Source: Kiritimatiellia bacterium (lineage in GTDB: Bacteria > Verrucomicrobiota > Kiritimatiellia > JAAZAB01). From it: a stretch of DNA of 51,105 nucleotides. Numbering within the stretch: position 1 is the first letter of the stretch; each line of letters begins with the position of its first letter. The DNA lies in assembly GCA_028718125.1 (NCBI GenBank), contig JAQUMN010000026.1:1-51105 (forward strand), written 5' to 3'. Position numbers and translations under genes: made by a program. Below, piece after piece: positions 17,498 to 26,363 of the stretch. The notes under the pieces are model-generated. The model saw only the letters and a list, made by a program, of their open reading frames with translations. It had not been told where the DNA came from and searched no databases.

Positions 17498-18502
17498 ATG
17501 ATCGAAACACATGTAGGCATCCAGGGCGTTTGCGCCTGGCCGAACGTCACGTCCTTCCCGGACGGAACCCTTATCGCCACAATCTTCAACCAGCCGACGC
17601 ACGGCGGATGGGAGGGGGATCTGGACTGCTGGGCCAGCACGGATCAAGGGCAGACGTGGGCCTTTCGCGGACGTCCGGCGCCGCATGAACCGGCCACCAA
17701 TCGCATGAACTGTGCGGCCGGCCTGGCCCGCGACGGCAGCCTGATCGTGCTGGCATCCGGTTGGAGCAAGCGCAACCCGCCTCCGTTCTACAGCAGTCCG
17801 CATGAGGGGCAGGTGCTGCCGCCTTGGGTGTGCCGTTCCGGCGACGAGGCGAAGACCTGGGAGCATGTCGAAGGAGCGATTCAACTGCCCCGGGGCCGGT
17901 CGCATACGTTGATCCCCTTCGGGACCATTGTGCAGAACCACGATGGGACTCTGGGAGTTTCGCTCTACGGTTGGGGCGACGATCCCAAGCAACGCGAGTC
18001 CTTGTTCTATATCAGCGATGATGACGGGAAGACCTGGACATTCAAGTCGGCGATTGCGCAGGGACTGAACGAAACCACGCTCCTGGTGCTGTCGAACGGG
18101 CGATTACTGGCCGCGGCGCGCACCGCGGACGATCAGCACATGGAGATCTACTTCTCCGATGATAACGGGGCAACCTGGAGTTCACGAGGGGCGGTGAGTC
18201 TTCCTCGCCAGATTCCCGGTCACATGCTGTGCCTGGCAGACGGCCGGATTGTACTGTGTTATGGCAACCGTTGCGCCAACAACTTCGGTATTGACGCCCG
18301 CGTCAGCCAGGACGGGGGCGTTACCTGGGGCGCTCCTTTCCGCCTGGCGAACATGCCCCGCTCCGATGGCGGTTATCCTGCGAGCGCCCAACTCGCCGAC
18401 GGCCGGATCGTGACCGTGTTCTATAATGCGGTCTCCGGTAAGAACCATTACGAAATGAGCGTAACGACGTGGGACGTTAACGAACATGACCGGATCAAGT
18501 AA
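17498..18502 (+). CDS. Sialidase-like protein with five Asp-box (BNR) repeats
   Basis: 334 residues from ATG 17498, preceded by AAAGGAG at a spacing of about 11 (an in-frame GTG at 17456 is possible). Five Asp-box motifs of the type S-x-D-x-G-x-T-W mark the blades of a six-bladed beta-propeller: STDQGQTW, SGDEAKTW, SDDDGKTW, SDDNGATW and SQDGGVTW. The fold is that of GH33 exo-sialidases and related hydrolases. No signal peptide is seen from this start. The tail overlaps the next gene by 17 bases, so the two are co-translated. Whether it cleaves sialic acid is unknown, because many PVC homologues have other or no known substrates. Confidence 0.82.
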   Translation: MIETHVGIQGVCAWPNVTSFPDGTLIATIFNQPTHGGWEGDLDCWASTDQGQTWAFRGRPAPHEPATNRMNCAAGLARDGSLIVLASGWSKRNPPPFYSSPHEGQVLPPWVCRSGDEAKTWEHVEGAIQLPRGRSHTLIPFGTIVQNHDGTLGVSLYGWGDDPKQRESLFYISDDDGKTWTFKSAIAQGLNETTLLVLSNGRLLAAARTADDQHMEIYFSDDNGATWSSRGAVSLPRQIPGHMLCLADGRIVLCYGNRCANNFGIDARVSQDGGVTWGAPFRLANMPRSDGGYPASAQLADGRIVTVFYNAVSGKNHYEMSVTTWDVNEHDRIK

Positions 18503-19370
18503 GGCGAACCCGGTTCCGCCATGTGCATCCTTGTCGTCCGCCCCTGCGGCAGACAAAGGGGGCGGGCAGGCCAGGAAGTCCGCGAATCTGGTCGATGAAC
18601 TGGGTACCCACCTGACACCCACGCGGATGATTGTTTACAGGACGCATGGCGACCATGCGTTGAGGTTCCATGTCTTTGAGCCCGAGGGGTGGCAGCCCGG
18701 CGACAGCCGCCCCTGCTTCCTGACCATCCATGGCGGCGGTTGGGCGGGCGGCAGCGTCCGGCGCTTTTATCCCTTCGCCGACCATTTCGCGAAGCTTGGC
18801 ATGGTGGCGATCAGCATGGAATACCGCCTTACGGCAAAGGGTGGCATCACGCCGTTCGATTGCGTACGGGACGGTCGATCGGCGGTCCGTTATTTGAGGT
18901 CGCACGCGAAGGATCTCGGCATTGATCCGCAACGCATCGTTGTGAGCGGCGGCTCCGCGGGCGCCCACGTGGCAGCCGGGACGGCGCTCTTTGACGGAAT
19001 TGACGCGGAGGACGAGGATACCGGCATTCCCGCCGTTCCGAATGTGCTGGTGCTCTATTATCCCGTTATCGATACCTCACCCGAGGGCTACGGTCACGCC
19101 AAATGCGGCCCGCGCTGGCAGGACATATCGCCGCTGCACCGCATCAAGTCGGGCATGCCGCCCACCCTGGTGTTCCATGGCGCCGGCGATACCGTGACGC
19201 CGTTCAAGGGCGCCAGACTTTTCCACGAGGGCATGCTGCAGGCCGGCAACCGATGCGAACTGATCGTTCATGAAAACGGGGTGCATGGCTATTTCCTGTA
19301 CGATCTCTCCCTGTTCGCGGAGGTGATGAAACGGACGGCGAGCTTTCTGATGTCGCTCGGCTACCTGTGA
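18486..19370 (+). CDS. Alpha/beta hydrolase, esterase of the hormone-sensitive-lipase/BD-FAE type
   Basis: 294 residues. LTIHGGGWAGGSVRRF gives the oxyanion-hole HGGGW element. VVSGGSAGAHVAAG contains the nucleophile elbow G-x-S-x-G. LVFHGAGDTVTPF supplies the acidic residue and NGVHGYF the catalytic His. Residues 1-35 look unstructured and low in homology, so translation might begin later. The start overlaps the sialidase-like gene by 17 bases, suggesting coupling. The pair may deacylate and then cleave a decorated glycan. Cytoplasmic by this start. Confidence 0.85.
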   Translation: MTGSSKANPVPPCASLSSAPAADKGGGQARKSANLVDELGTHLTPTRMIVYRTHGDHALRFHVFEPEGWQPGDSRPCFLTIHGGGWAGGSVRRFYPFADHFAKLGMVAISMEYRLTAKGGITPFDCVRDGRSAVRYLRSHAKDLGIDPQRIVVSGGSAGAHVAAGTALFDGIDAEDEDTGIPAVPNVLVLYYPVIDTSPEGYGHAKCGPRWQDISPLHRIKSGMPPTLVFHGAGDTVTPFKGARLFHEGMLQAGNRCELIVHENGVHGYFLYDLSLFAEVMKRTASFLMSLGYL

Positions 19371-19381
19371 TGAGGACACCG

Positions 19382-19453
19382 ATGAATTCACGTGAACGAA
19401 TGATCGCGGCGATGGAATGCCAGCCGGTAGATCGCGTGCCGGTGTTACCAATG
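19382..19453 (+). pseudogene. URO-D superfamily gene, N-terminal remnant
   Basis: ATG 19382 begins MNSRERMIAAMECQPVDRVP, the standard first twenty residues of URO-D superfamily proteins (compare GRPVDRVP near the start of the gene at 830-1918). The frame then loses similarity and stops within about 20 codons, next to an IS66 fragment. Its position directly behind the esterase (11-base gap) suggests it was once the next gene of that operon and was truncated by transposon activity and deletion. Confidence 0.6.
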
Positions 19454-19479
19454 GCGCTGTGCGGCCTATCGCGAGTGCG

Positions 19480-19649
19480 ATTTGATTATAGGCGGCAAGA
19501 AAATCGCTGATCAGCACGCCGGCGTATTGTTGACCCAAGATCGCGGCGACCACTTTGCCGCCTCGGCTACGATCAATATGATAGATCACGCTGTTCTGGG
19601 TGATAAAACACCACAGCCAGTGATTGATCCCCTCATTCCGCCAGTCGGT
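19480..19649 (-). mobile_element. IS66-family transposase fragment
   Basis: The minus strand from about 19649 reads TDWRNEGINHWLWCFITQ, then YHIDRSRGGKVVAAILGQQY and AGVLISDFLAAYNQI. This is the central DDE region of IS66 TnpC (typical pattern: Trp-Leu-Trp-Cys-Phe, then Asp-Arg-Ser-Arg-Gly, then Ser-Asp-Phe-x-x-Ala-Tyr-Asn). Both ends are missing, there is no start codon, and TGA lies just upstream, so it is a relic of about 57 residues from a protein near 500. The flanking 19650-19819 shows nothing else I recognise. Confidence 0.65.
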
Positions 19650-19819
19650 TTTTTGTCACCGCCAGCTCCGGGTTTTCTTCAGCCCGCTAAACTATTACCA
19701 TTTGATGTCAAAAGATCGTGCGGAAAAAATTTGGGGATCTAGGAACAGCCGTTAAATATTAAGTACTTGCGTCAGTCGCTTAAATATCTCGTGATGGTCC
19801 GATGGTGCGGTGACGGGGA

Positions 19820-21373
19820 TCACTTAACGTTAGCCCGTGCAAGCCGCCTGTTCCTGCCGTCCCAATATTCCTGGAAGGCGCCAATCCCATCCTTGGGAGG
19901 ACTGTGGACAACGGCGCCTTTCAGCTGGAAGGGGACTTGCAGGACGATCGGGTTGAAACGGCCGGCCAATCTGACCTCCAGGGGAACGTAGGTGAAAGCC
20001 GCCTCGATTGTGCCCGGGACGATTGCAAAGAAAATCTTGGTTCCAGAGCCCTTTTTGCAGCAGATCGAAGCCGATTGCCCGGGAAGCGCGCGCCAGCCCT
20101 CAGGCAGCTTGAAGTCTATATGAATTATACTCTCGACGAACATCGGGTTCCCGATAATCACCGCAAGCCGCTTCTCCTCGCCGGGCGAGACGGAGGGACC
20201 GTTCTCATAGTCAATCGCGAGCTTGGCGTAGGGCAGGTCGAAGACCAGCGCATAGGGTGACTTTTTCCAGACGCGCCGTTCGACAGCCTTGCTGTCGGTC
20301 AACTTCGCAAGATAGTCCTCCGAGATGTCCGTCGCCCCCGGCGTGATTTGCGGCAGTACGGGGTTCTCGCGTTGTGTTGTCAAGGCCAGCCTCACAACGC
20401 GTTCGGTCAACTCGTCGAGAGTCTTCGGCGCCTCCATGCCGAAAGCATTGATGGCAATGGTCTGTATTTTATTGCCGATCGGCTCGATCCATTTCTTCGG
20501 TAATCCGGAGCGTCCATTGATTATACCGAGGAGCGCGCCGACGGTCGCAGCGGTGCAGTCGGTATCGTCGCCGCAGTTGGTGGCCAGGCAGACGCTTTTT
20601 CCGAAATCGCCCTTGCCGTAGAGGAGGCCGAGCATCACGAAGCCGATGTTGCCCGGCGCCTGGAACCAGCCGAGATCCGCGTTGTCCTTGACTATCGCCT
20701 CGCGTGCCGACTTGAAGGCCGTTCCTTTGTCAAATAGCTCACAGGCCAGATTGACGCTGCGCGCTATGCGGCAGTCCTGGGGTATCTTCGAGAGCCCGAT
20801 CTCGATCAGTTTCCTGACATCGGACACAACGAAGGCGGCTGACTGCGTCGTGGCGGTAAAGACCTCGGCATAGATGCCTTCGCCGCAATGGTCGCAACAG
20901 GAGTCGATGTAAGCGAATTCGGCGGCATCGTCGGGCGAACCGGGGAAAAGGCAGGCCCATATCTCGGAGCGGATCCAGGCGCCGTTGCTGTATTTCCAGG
21001 TGTCGTTATTGCAGGAGCCGGAGAGCGGAGGATACAGCCCGTTGACGATGTTCGCCTTGCAGACGCCATATTCGTTCCAGGGCCCGACGATGCAGTTCAC
21101 CCAATATTCGCCGAGAATGCGCGGAGTGAGCTTGTAGAGGCCCTGTTCCTCGGCCGCCTGAAGCCAGACAAGTTGAAGGTCGAGGTCGTCGTTCGGCGCC
21201 GGGTTGCCGCCGAGGTCCTGAACATAGAAAGTAACGTCATTGACTTCGCGTTTACCTTCAAACGGCGTGCCGAGGGTGCCGCCGATGTTTTTCCCGGTCC
21301 AGCAGCCGAAAACTTTATCGCGATAAGTAGCCAGATTGATTTTCTGGGCCGACGGAACGATTGTGTCGTACAT
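19820..21373 (-). CDS. ADP-ribosylglycohydrolase-family protein
   Basis: 517 residues. The first 300 are the ADP-ribosylglycohydrolase (ARH/DraG) fold: GCWTGKNIGGTLGTPFEG near residue 23, Asp62-Asp63-x-Asp65 (NDDLDLQ) and Asp269-Asp270-Thr-Asp272 (GDDTDCTAATVGALLG). These supply the two magnesium ions that bind the ribose. The last 150 residues look like a beta-rich accessory domain (FVESIIHIDFKLPEGW). Such two-domain members are frequent in PVC polysaccharide loci, where the target may be an N- or O-glycoside rather than ADP-ribosyl protein. No signal peptide. It is convergent with the preceding plus-strand genes. Confidence 0.87.
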   Translation of the reverse strand: MYDTIVPSAQKINLATYRDKVFGCWTGKNIGGTLGTPFEGKREVNDVTFYVQDLGGNPAPNDDLDLQLVWLQAAEEQGLYKLTPRILGEYWVNCIVGPWNEYGVCKANIVNGLYPPLSGSCNNDTWKYSNGAWIRSEIWACLFPGSPDDAAEFAYIDSCCDHCGEGIYAEVFTATTQSAAFVVSDVRKLIEIGLSKIPQDCRIARSVNLACELFDKGTAFKSAREAIVKDNADLGWFQAPGNIGFVMLGLLYGKGDFGKSVCLATNCGDDTDCTAATVGALLGIINGRSGLPKKWIEPIGNKIQTIAINAFGMEAPKTLDELTERVVRLALTTQRENPVLPQITPGATDISEDYLAKLTDSKAVERRVWKKSPYALVFDLPYAKLAIDYENGPSVSPGEEKRLAVIIGNPMFVESIIHIDFKLPEGWRALPGQSASICCKKGSGTKIFFAIVPGTIEAAFTYVPLEVRLAGRFNPIVLQVPFQLKGAVVHSPPKDGIGAFQEYWDGRNRRLARANVK

Positions 21374-21454
21374 CTATTTGCCTTTCAGTTAAGCAGAACT
21401 TGATGCATAGGAATTTTCTGCCGGAGGCGGATCTGCCTACGGCATGACAACGTT

Positions 21455-21530
21455 GCCACAAAGATGCACAAAAAAGCGCAAAAAAACGTTTCGATTTATC
21501 ATATTTGTGAATCTTGTGCCTTTTTGTGGC
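21455..21530. repeat. Intergenic inverted repeat
   Basis: gccacaaagatgcacaa (21455-21471) and ttgtgcctttttgtggc (21514-21530) are complementary at 14 of 17 positions around a 42-base loop. It lies between the ADP-ribosylglycohydrolase gene and the tandem hydrolase gene and resembles the snap-back repeats at 12557 and 26361 in plan but not in sequence. Confidence 0.45.
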
Positions 21531-21568
21531 TAATCATTTTGTCAAAGTTGCGGCTTTGCCGCCTAATT

Positions 21569-23572
21569 TTAAAGCATGCTTAACGGATCACGGGCGTGCA
21601 GGACACGTACGCGGGTCTTTGTCCGCAGGCGGCGGGCCAGACCGGCGATTTCCTGACGCAAGGCCCGGCATTGCGCTGCGGGATAGGGGTGTTCTTTGCC
21701 GTTCACCGGATTAAGGATATCAACACGGCAGCCGGCCAGCGCGGCCATCATCGAAATATCGCCCCAGCGCAGAATTCCCGGAACGTGAATTGCCATGGAT
21801 GGGCTGATAACCGGATCTTTCGTCAGGTATGACCCCGGCATGCCTACGGTAATGATGGTTCGGATTCTGACGTTAAGAGAGGCGGCGCATAGCGCCGCCA
21901 GTCCGGTTTCCTGGAAGGCAATGATGTCAATCGGCGTCCGGTCCAGGCGGGCCGTGGTGGAGTCAACGAGCGACATGATATCCCTGGTCCAGTCGCCCAG
22001 CATGGTCCGGCCCAGCCATAAACAGGCGCGGCTATGATCGTGAAAGGTTTGATGGGATAAGGCAGGTTTATCGAAACTATCGTAGCGGGTTTCGCCGGTT
22101 CCGCGCAGGTCAGCCAGGATGAGCGTATCTCCCCGGGCGACCCGCTGCTTTATCCAGGGTGCCTCCCCTAAGGCTTGTTTGCCTTGGGAATGCAGTAAAA
22201 GCGTCGCTGCATGCGGGCGACCATCCCGATTGGCAGTCAATATCGCGACAGGCAAAAGGACGCCCGGTTCGGATTCAACGATCAGTTTACGGACCTGACC
22301 GTATGGCTGGAGGACGCTGCCCATGTCCGTAATCTCATTCCCGGAAGTCGCCGCCGGCAGACGCAACAGGCCTTGAAGCTGCCGGCGTTTGGCTGCACTG
22401 CTGACCGGCTGAGCGCCCTGGCGGTGGCTGGCGGCCAGGCGCCGGGCAATCGGCCGGCAGTATTCCGGAATTGATGCCACCATAGCCGGCCGTTTTTTCC
22501 CGGGGAAACAAAGGCACTTGGCTTCGGGCAGAGCTGTGTATGACGGCAGGGCGCAGGGGCGGCCTTCACCTTCCCCTTTTAGCCAGCGCTTAAACCAGCC
22601 CAGCATAGCCTCCTGCAGTTCGGGCCAATAGCCGTGCGGCAGATTGAAGGCCTGATATGCAATTTTATCCTCCGCACCATAAAGTCGGTATATCTGGCGG
22701 GCATCATGATACGAACGAAGCATTTCGGCCACACAGAACGACGGAGAATCCTGCAGGGAGTTCAGGATGAGCAAGGCGTTGGGAGCAGTCAACCCCAGCA
22801 CGGCCCATTCTTCAAGAAATGTCAGGCCATTCGGCAAGGTTTCGCAAACGCAATTGCACCGCGTCACGTAAGCCTCGAATGTTCCGACCGACACAACGGG
22901 CACTGCCGCCTTGATGCGCGGATCCAGCGCCGCCAGCCACATGGTCTGATTGCCGCCGCCGGATGCGCCTGTGACCCCAATATGATCGGCGTCCACGCAG
23001 GCCATGGACGTGAGCAGGTCTATGCCGCGCATGTTGTCATAGACCTGCATGCCGAGCAGGGATTCGCCGATATCGAAGAGTGCGGCGCCGATGCCGGCGC
23101 CGTGGTATTCAAACTGGCCGGGAACGGTTCCCCGTTCACCGGCGCCGATAGCATCGATCATCAGGACCACAAAGCCGTTCAGGGCCAGGATATGGCCCCG
23201 GGCTTGAACTCTTTCCGGGATTTTACCCTGATTCCAGTGCCCATGCACACCGATGACGCCCGGAAACGGGCCCGGGCCATCCGGCACATACAGATTGGCC
23301 GTGACTCTCAGGCCTGGCCGGCTCTGATATGTGACCTTGCGCAGTTCATAACCGTTCAGGCGGATCACACCGTGGAGACGCATATCCAAAGGCGGGGGAG
23401 TTGGAAATGTGCCGGCGTTATGCTTGATCTTCGCGAGGATCGTCTTGCGGGCGCTTTGCCACGCCTCCAGCGTCAGGGAGGGCTGATGCAAAAAATGCCG
23501 GCGTTTAGCCTCCAGAATTTGATGCTCCTTCATTAAAGTTGAACAATTATCGCGCCAGATATTCAAGTCCAT
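21569..23572 (-). CDS. Tandem alpha/beta-hydrolase protein (acetyl xylan esterase-like)
   Basis: 667 residues from ATG 23572, chosen because GGAGG lies 8 bases before it. The first domain (about 50-360) resembles acetyl xylan esterase-like hydrolases: FPGVIGVHGHWNQGK, LALNGFVVLMIDAIGAGERG, GVTGASGGGNQTMW with the Ser nucleophile, and a His in FNLPHGYWPE. A linker rich in Ala, Arg and Gln leads to a second, degraded hydrolase-like domain (about 420-660). There the expected nucleophile elbow reads IAFQETGLAAL, without Ser. No signal peptide is evident. Probably a deacetylase of polysaccharide fragments with one active centre. Confidence 0.8.
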   Translation of the reverse strand: MDLNIWRDNCSTLMKEHQILEAKRRHFLHQPSLTLEAWQSARKTILAKIKHNAGTFPTPPPLDMRLHGVIRLNGYELRKVTYQSRPGLRVTANLYVPDGPGPFPGVIGVHGHWNQGKIPERVQARGHILALNGFVVLMIDAIGAGERGTVPGQFEYHGAGIGAALFDIGESLLGMQVYDNMRGIDLLTSMACVDADHIGVTGASGGGNQTMWLAALDPRIKAAVPVVSVGTFEAYVTRCNCVCETLPNGLTFLEEWAVLGLTAPNALLILNSLQDSPSFCVAEMLRSYHDARQIYRLYGAEDKIAYQAFNLPHGYWPELQEAMLGWFKRWLKGEGEGRPCALPSYTALPEAKCLCFPGKKRPAMVASIPEYCRPIARRLAASHRQGAQPVSSAAKRRQLQGLLRLPAATSGNEITDMGSVLQPYGQVRKLIVESEPGVLLPVAILTANRDGRPHAATLLLHSQGKQALGEAPWIKQRVARGDTLILADLRGTGETRYDSFDKPALSHQTFHDHSRACLWLGRTMLGDWTRDIMSLVDSTTARLDRTPIDIIAFQETGLAALCAASLNVRIRTIITVGMPGSYLTKDPVISPSMAIHVPGILRWGDISMMAALAGCRVDILNPVNGKEHPYPAAQCRALRQEIAGLARRLRTKTRVRVLHARDPLSML

Positions 23573-23667
23573 GTCAAAAGCCTCCAATTATTTTTTTGTT
23601 GATGTTAGGAGTAATCCGGTACAAAATCAATAGCAATACACCGCTTACACGCATCCGGCAACCAGCC

Positions 23668-24789
23668 ATGGACACATTCGACAAACTTAAAATACTATCC
23701 ACCGATTCGCGCTATGACCTGGCTTGCGCCTGCGGCACGAATGATCAGGACCACCGCCGGCGCGGCGCGGACGGCAAGTGGCTGTATCCCGTCACCCTGC
23801 CCAACGGCGGCCGTTACGTCCTGCTCAAGACGCTGTTGTCGAACGCCTGTGCCAATGACTGCAAGTATTGCCCGTTGCGCCATGACACCAACATCCGGCG
23901 GTGTACGCTCAACCCGGATGAAACAGCGCAGGTTTTTATGCAGTATCTCGAGCGGCGGGAAATATTCGGGCTGTTTCTCAGTTCGGGCGTGATTGGTTCG
24001 CCGGACCGGACGATGGAGCAGTTGAATGCCGTGGCCGCCCTCATCCGGCGCAGGCATAAGTTCCGGGGATACATTCATCTTAAAATCATTCCCGGCACGT
24101 CCGATGCGGCCATCCAGGAAACCCTTTCCCTGGCGAGCGCCGTTTCGATCAATATCGAAACGCCCGGCGAGGCGCATTGCCGCAAGCTGTCCGGACGAAA
24201 GCATTTTCTCGAAGATATTATACGCCCGCTCAAACTCGTTGCGCGGCTGACCGCCAAAGGGGAAAAATACGCGCGGGTCAGGACCACCACGCAGTTCGTG
24301 GTGGGCGCCTCGGATGAGAACGACGCTGAAATTGTGAATTACATGTTCGGTCTTTATGATCGCTTGCATCTGGACCGGGTTTATTTCTCCGCCTACCAGG
24401 AAGGTTTGGGCGCCCCCGATATTCCCGGCGAAACCGCCGGCGCGGCCAACCCGGCCGACCGCCTCATGCGCGAGCACCGGCTCTATCAGGTAGACTTCCT
24501 GATCCGCAAATACGGCTTCAAGGCGGATGACATCCTTTTTGATGCCCGCAACAACCTGAGCTTGGAAAAGGATCCCAAGGAGCGCTGGACCGAGCGGCAT
24601 CCGGAATTCTACCCCGTCAAGATTAACCAGGCGGACAGGGAAACTCTTTTACGTGTGCCGGGGTTTGGTCCGCTGACAGTTGCGCGAATAGTGGAACAGC
24701 GACGTCGCGGGCGCCTGACCCATCTGCAGGGCCTGAACCTGCGCGGGGGGCGCCTGCAAAAAGCCCTGGCGCATATCCGGTTCGATTAG
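23668..24789 (+). CDS. Radical SAM protein, putative DNA modification/repair type
   Basis: 373 residues from ATG 23668. Cys61, Cys65 and Cys68 (CANDCKYC) are the radical-SAM [4Fe-4S] ligands, preceded by RYDLACACGTNDQDHR, which is characteristic of the family often annotated as DNA modification/repair radical SAM proteins. The C-terminal 60 residues carry a helix-hairpin-helix DNA-binding element (NQADRETLLRVPGFGPLTVA). The family is usually encoded next to a uracil-DNA-glycosylase-like partner. Here the neighbours are a hydrolase and an FG-GAP protein, so the partner is absent from the window. Reaction unknown. Confidence 0.85.
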   Translation: MDTFDKLKILSTDSRYDLACACGTNDQDHRRRGADGKWLYPVTLPNGGRYVLLKTLLSNACANDCKYCPLRHDTNIRRCTLNPDETAQVFMQYLERREIFGLFLSSGVIGSPDRTMEQLNAVAALIRRRHKFRGYIHLKIIPGTSDAAIQETLSLASAVSINIETPGEAHCRKLSGRKHFLEDIIRPLKLVARLTAKGEKYARVRTTTQFVVGASDENDAEIVNYMFGLYDRLHLDRVYFSAYQEGLGAPDIPGETAGAANPADRLMREHRLYQVDFLIRKYGFKADDILFDARNNLSLEKDPKERWTERHPEFYPVKINQADRETLLRVPGFGPLTVARIVEQRRRGRLTHLQGLNLRGGRLQKALAHIRFD

Positions 24790-24830
24790 TCTCGTGCCGC
24801 TCACGCCGCGTGGGCGGGTGTCGGGACTAC

Positions 24831-24863
24831 GACGCCGCTGGTTTCAGCATGGATGACGCAACC
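24831..24863 (+). repeat. Inverted repeat left of the FG-GAP gene
   Basis: gacgccgctggtttc followed by a variable base, gc, a variable base, then tggatgacgca. The 33-base unit matches the complement of 26331-26363 at 30 positions; all three differences are A/G. The two copies point toward each other and bracket the gene at 24883-26223. Confidence 0.6.
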
Positions 24864-24882
24864 CTGGCTATCCGACGCATTA

Positions 24883-26223
24883 TCAACGGTCCTGCGGAGC
24901 GATGTTGATGGTGAACCCTTGGGGCGGGATTACGAGATTGTTCGGGACCGTCTTGTAACTCGCTGCATCCGTGATGGAAACTACGTAGACCAGCACGGAA
25001 AGGGAGTAAGGCGGATTGAAAAGCATCTTGCCTGGAATGACGAACTCGCTCAAGCCCGCCACGTTGTTACCCGTCTTTAGCCAATCATAGGTATAGCCCA
25101 GCTGGCTCCAGGGAAACGCGTTCCAAACACCGTTGGTCATACCATAATTATGGCCTGTAATTTCATTTTGAAACCAGGCGCTGTAATTTGTGTTGACCTG
25201 GTAGGCATAGGGCGTGTTGGTGCGAAACGAGATTTCGGCTTCCCGATCGGTAATTTCCGGGTCGCGCGAGGGCCGCAACAAGTATTGCGGGTCAACATAA
25301 TACTCAACAACGGTGTCATAGGGGGTGGTGGCCGGCAAGCCCAGCAACTGTTTCAGCCGTAAATTAATATTTGTGCCGGTATAATGTCGGCAGAAATTTT
25401 TCAGTTCCGGCACAGCGGTCACCCATGAGCTCCCGAATTTCATCAAGGAATATTGGCCAACATGATAATTGGAGGCGATGCTTGCCGTCATATATGACGC
25501 GACCAACACCTCTCTGATATCTTGCACCTGGTTGAATGACGCGCCCAAATTTTTGCTGGTAACGATTGCAGTGTTGGTTCTCCAGATCAGATTGGTGTTG
25601 TCCGGCGTAATGGCCGTCAAATCACGTTTAATTTTGCTCGTCACCACATTTGAGGCGTTTACCATGGCGTTGGAATACATGAGGGCCATCACGTTCAGGT
25701 CGGTTTCCTCCTGGTCCACGTGGTACCAGATGACCCATTGGCCGGTAGCCGGCTGATAAACGGCCAAATCGGCCAGGCCGTCGCCGTCAAAATCCGATGC
25801 CACGGGATTATAGCCCGGCCCGCCGAGGTAAGTGCCTGCGGTTTGATATCCGCTTGCGGAGAGCGCTACTAACCATGCCCCGGTAGATTCGCTGTATACG
25901 GCCGGATCATTGGTGCCGTCGCCGTCAAAATCTCCCAGGATCGGGTCGAACCCCGGTCCGCCCAATATTACGCCGTTATCGGTATAGCTTCGGCTGGAGA
26001 GGAACGCGTGCCATTGCGCGGAATCGGCCTGGTATAGTGCCGGATCGGACAGGCCATCCCCATCATAATCCGCCGAAAAGGCGACGGCATCCGCCCCCAG
26101 CGAGGTCACTATTCCGCGTGGTTCCAGTGTTGTGCCGGCGAACGCCGCCGAACAAGCCAGCCAGCATCCCGCAAGCAATATGCCGACCAGTCCTGCCAGT
26201 TCGTGCGCTTTTTTTGTGTCCAT
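24883..26223 (-). CDS. Secreted FG-GAP/VCBS-repeat protein
   Basis: 446 residues. Residues 1-29 are a signal peptide (AHELAGLVGILLAGCWLACS, cleavage near AAFA/GT). Residues 48-165 hold three repeats of about 43 residues that begin ADYDGDGLSDPALYQ, GDFDGDGTNDPAVYS and SDFDGDGLADLAVYQ, with GGPG-type turns between them. They are calcium-loop repeats of the same kind as those in the serine hydrolase at 14210. The last 270 residues are novel to me and rich in Asn and Thr (NTNYSAWFQNEITGHNYG). There are no recognisable catalytic motifs. It is probably exported and binds a surface or glycan. Inverted repeats flank the gene. Confidence 0.75.
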   Translation of the reverse strand: MDTKKAHELAGLVGILLAGCWLACSAAFAGTTLEPRGIVTSLGADAVAFSADYDGDGLSDPALYQADSAQWHAFLSSRSYTDNGVILGGPGFDPILGDFDGDGTNDPAVYSESTGAWLVALSASGYQTAGTYLGGPGYNPVASDFDGDGLADLAVYQPATGQWVIWYHVDQEETDLNVMALMYSNAMVNASNVVTSKIKRDLTAITPDNTNLIWRTNTAIVTSKNLGASFNQVQDIREVLVASYMTASIASNYHVGQYSLMKFGSSWVTAVPELKNFCRHYTGTNINLRLKQLLGLPATTPYDTVVEYYVDPQYLLRPSRDPEITDREAEISFRTNTPYAYQVNTNYSAWFQNEITGHNYGMTNGVWNAFPWSQLGYTYDWLKTGNNVAGLSEFVIPGKMLFNPPYSLSVLVYVVSITDAASYKTVPNNLVIPPQGFTINIAPQDR

Positions 26224-26330
26224 AATGGCTCTCTATTTATCAGGTTATCGGACAAGATTCATGATTACTTGCATTTATACTACGCTTTTGCATGCCAAAG
26301 ACAATAGATACTTTTGCATGGTCCGCGCAT

Positions 26331-26363
26331 GGCTGCGTCATCCACGCCGAAACCAGCGGCGTC
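26331..26363 (-). repeat. Inverted repeat right of the FG-GAP gene
   Basis: The plus strand reads ggctgcgtcatccacgccga then aaccagcggcgtc, the complement of the repeat at 24831-24863 with three A/G differences. It directly abuts a second inverted repeat starting at 26361. Confidence 0.6.
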
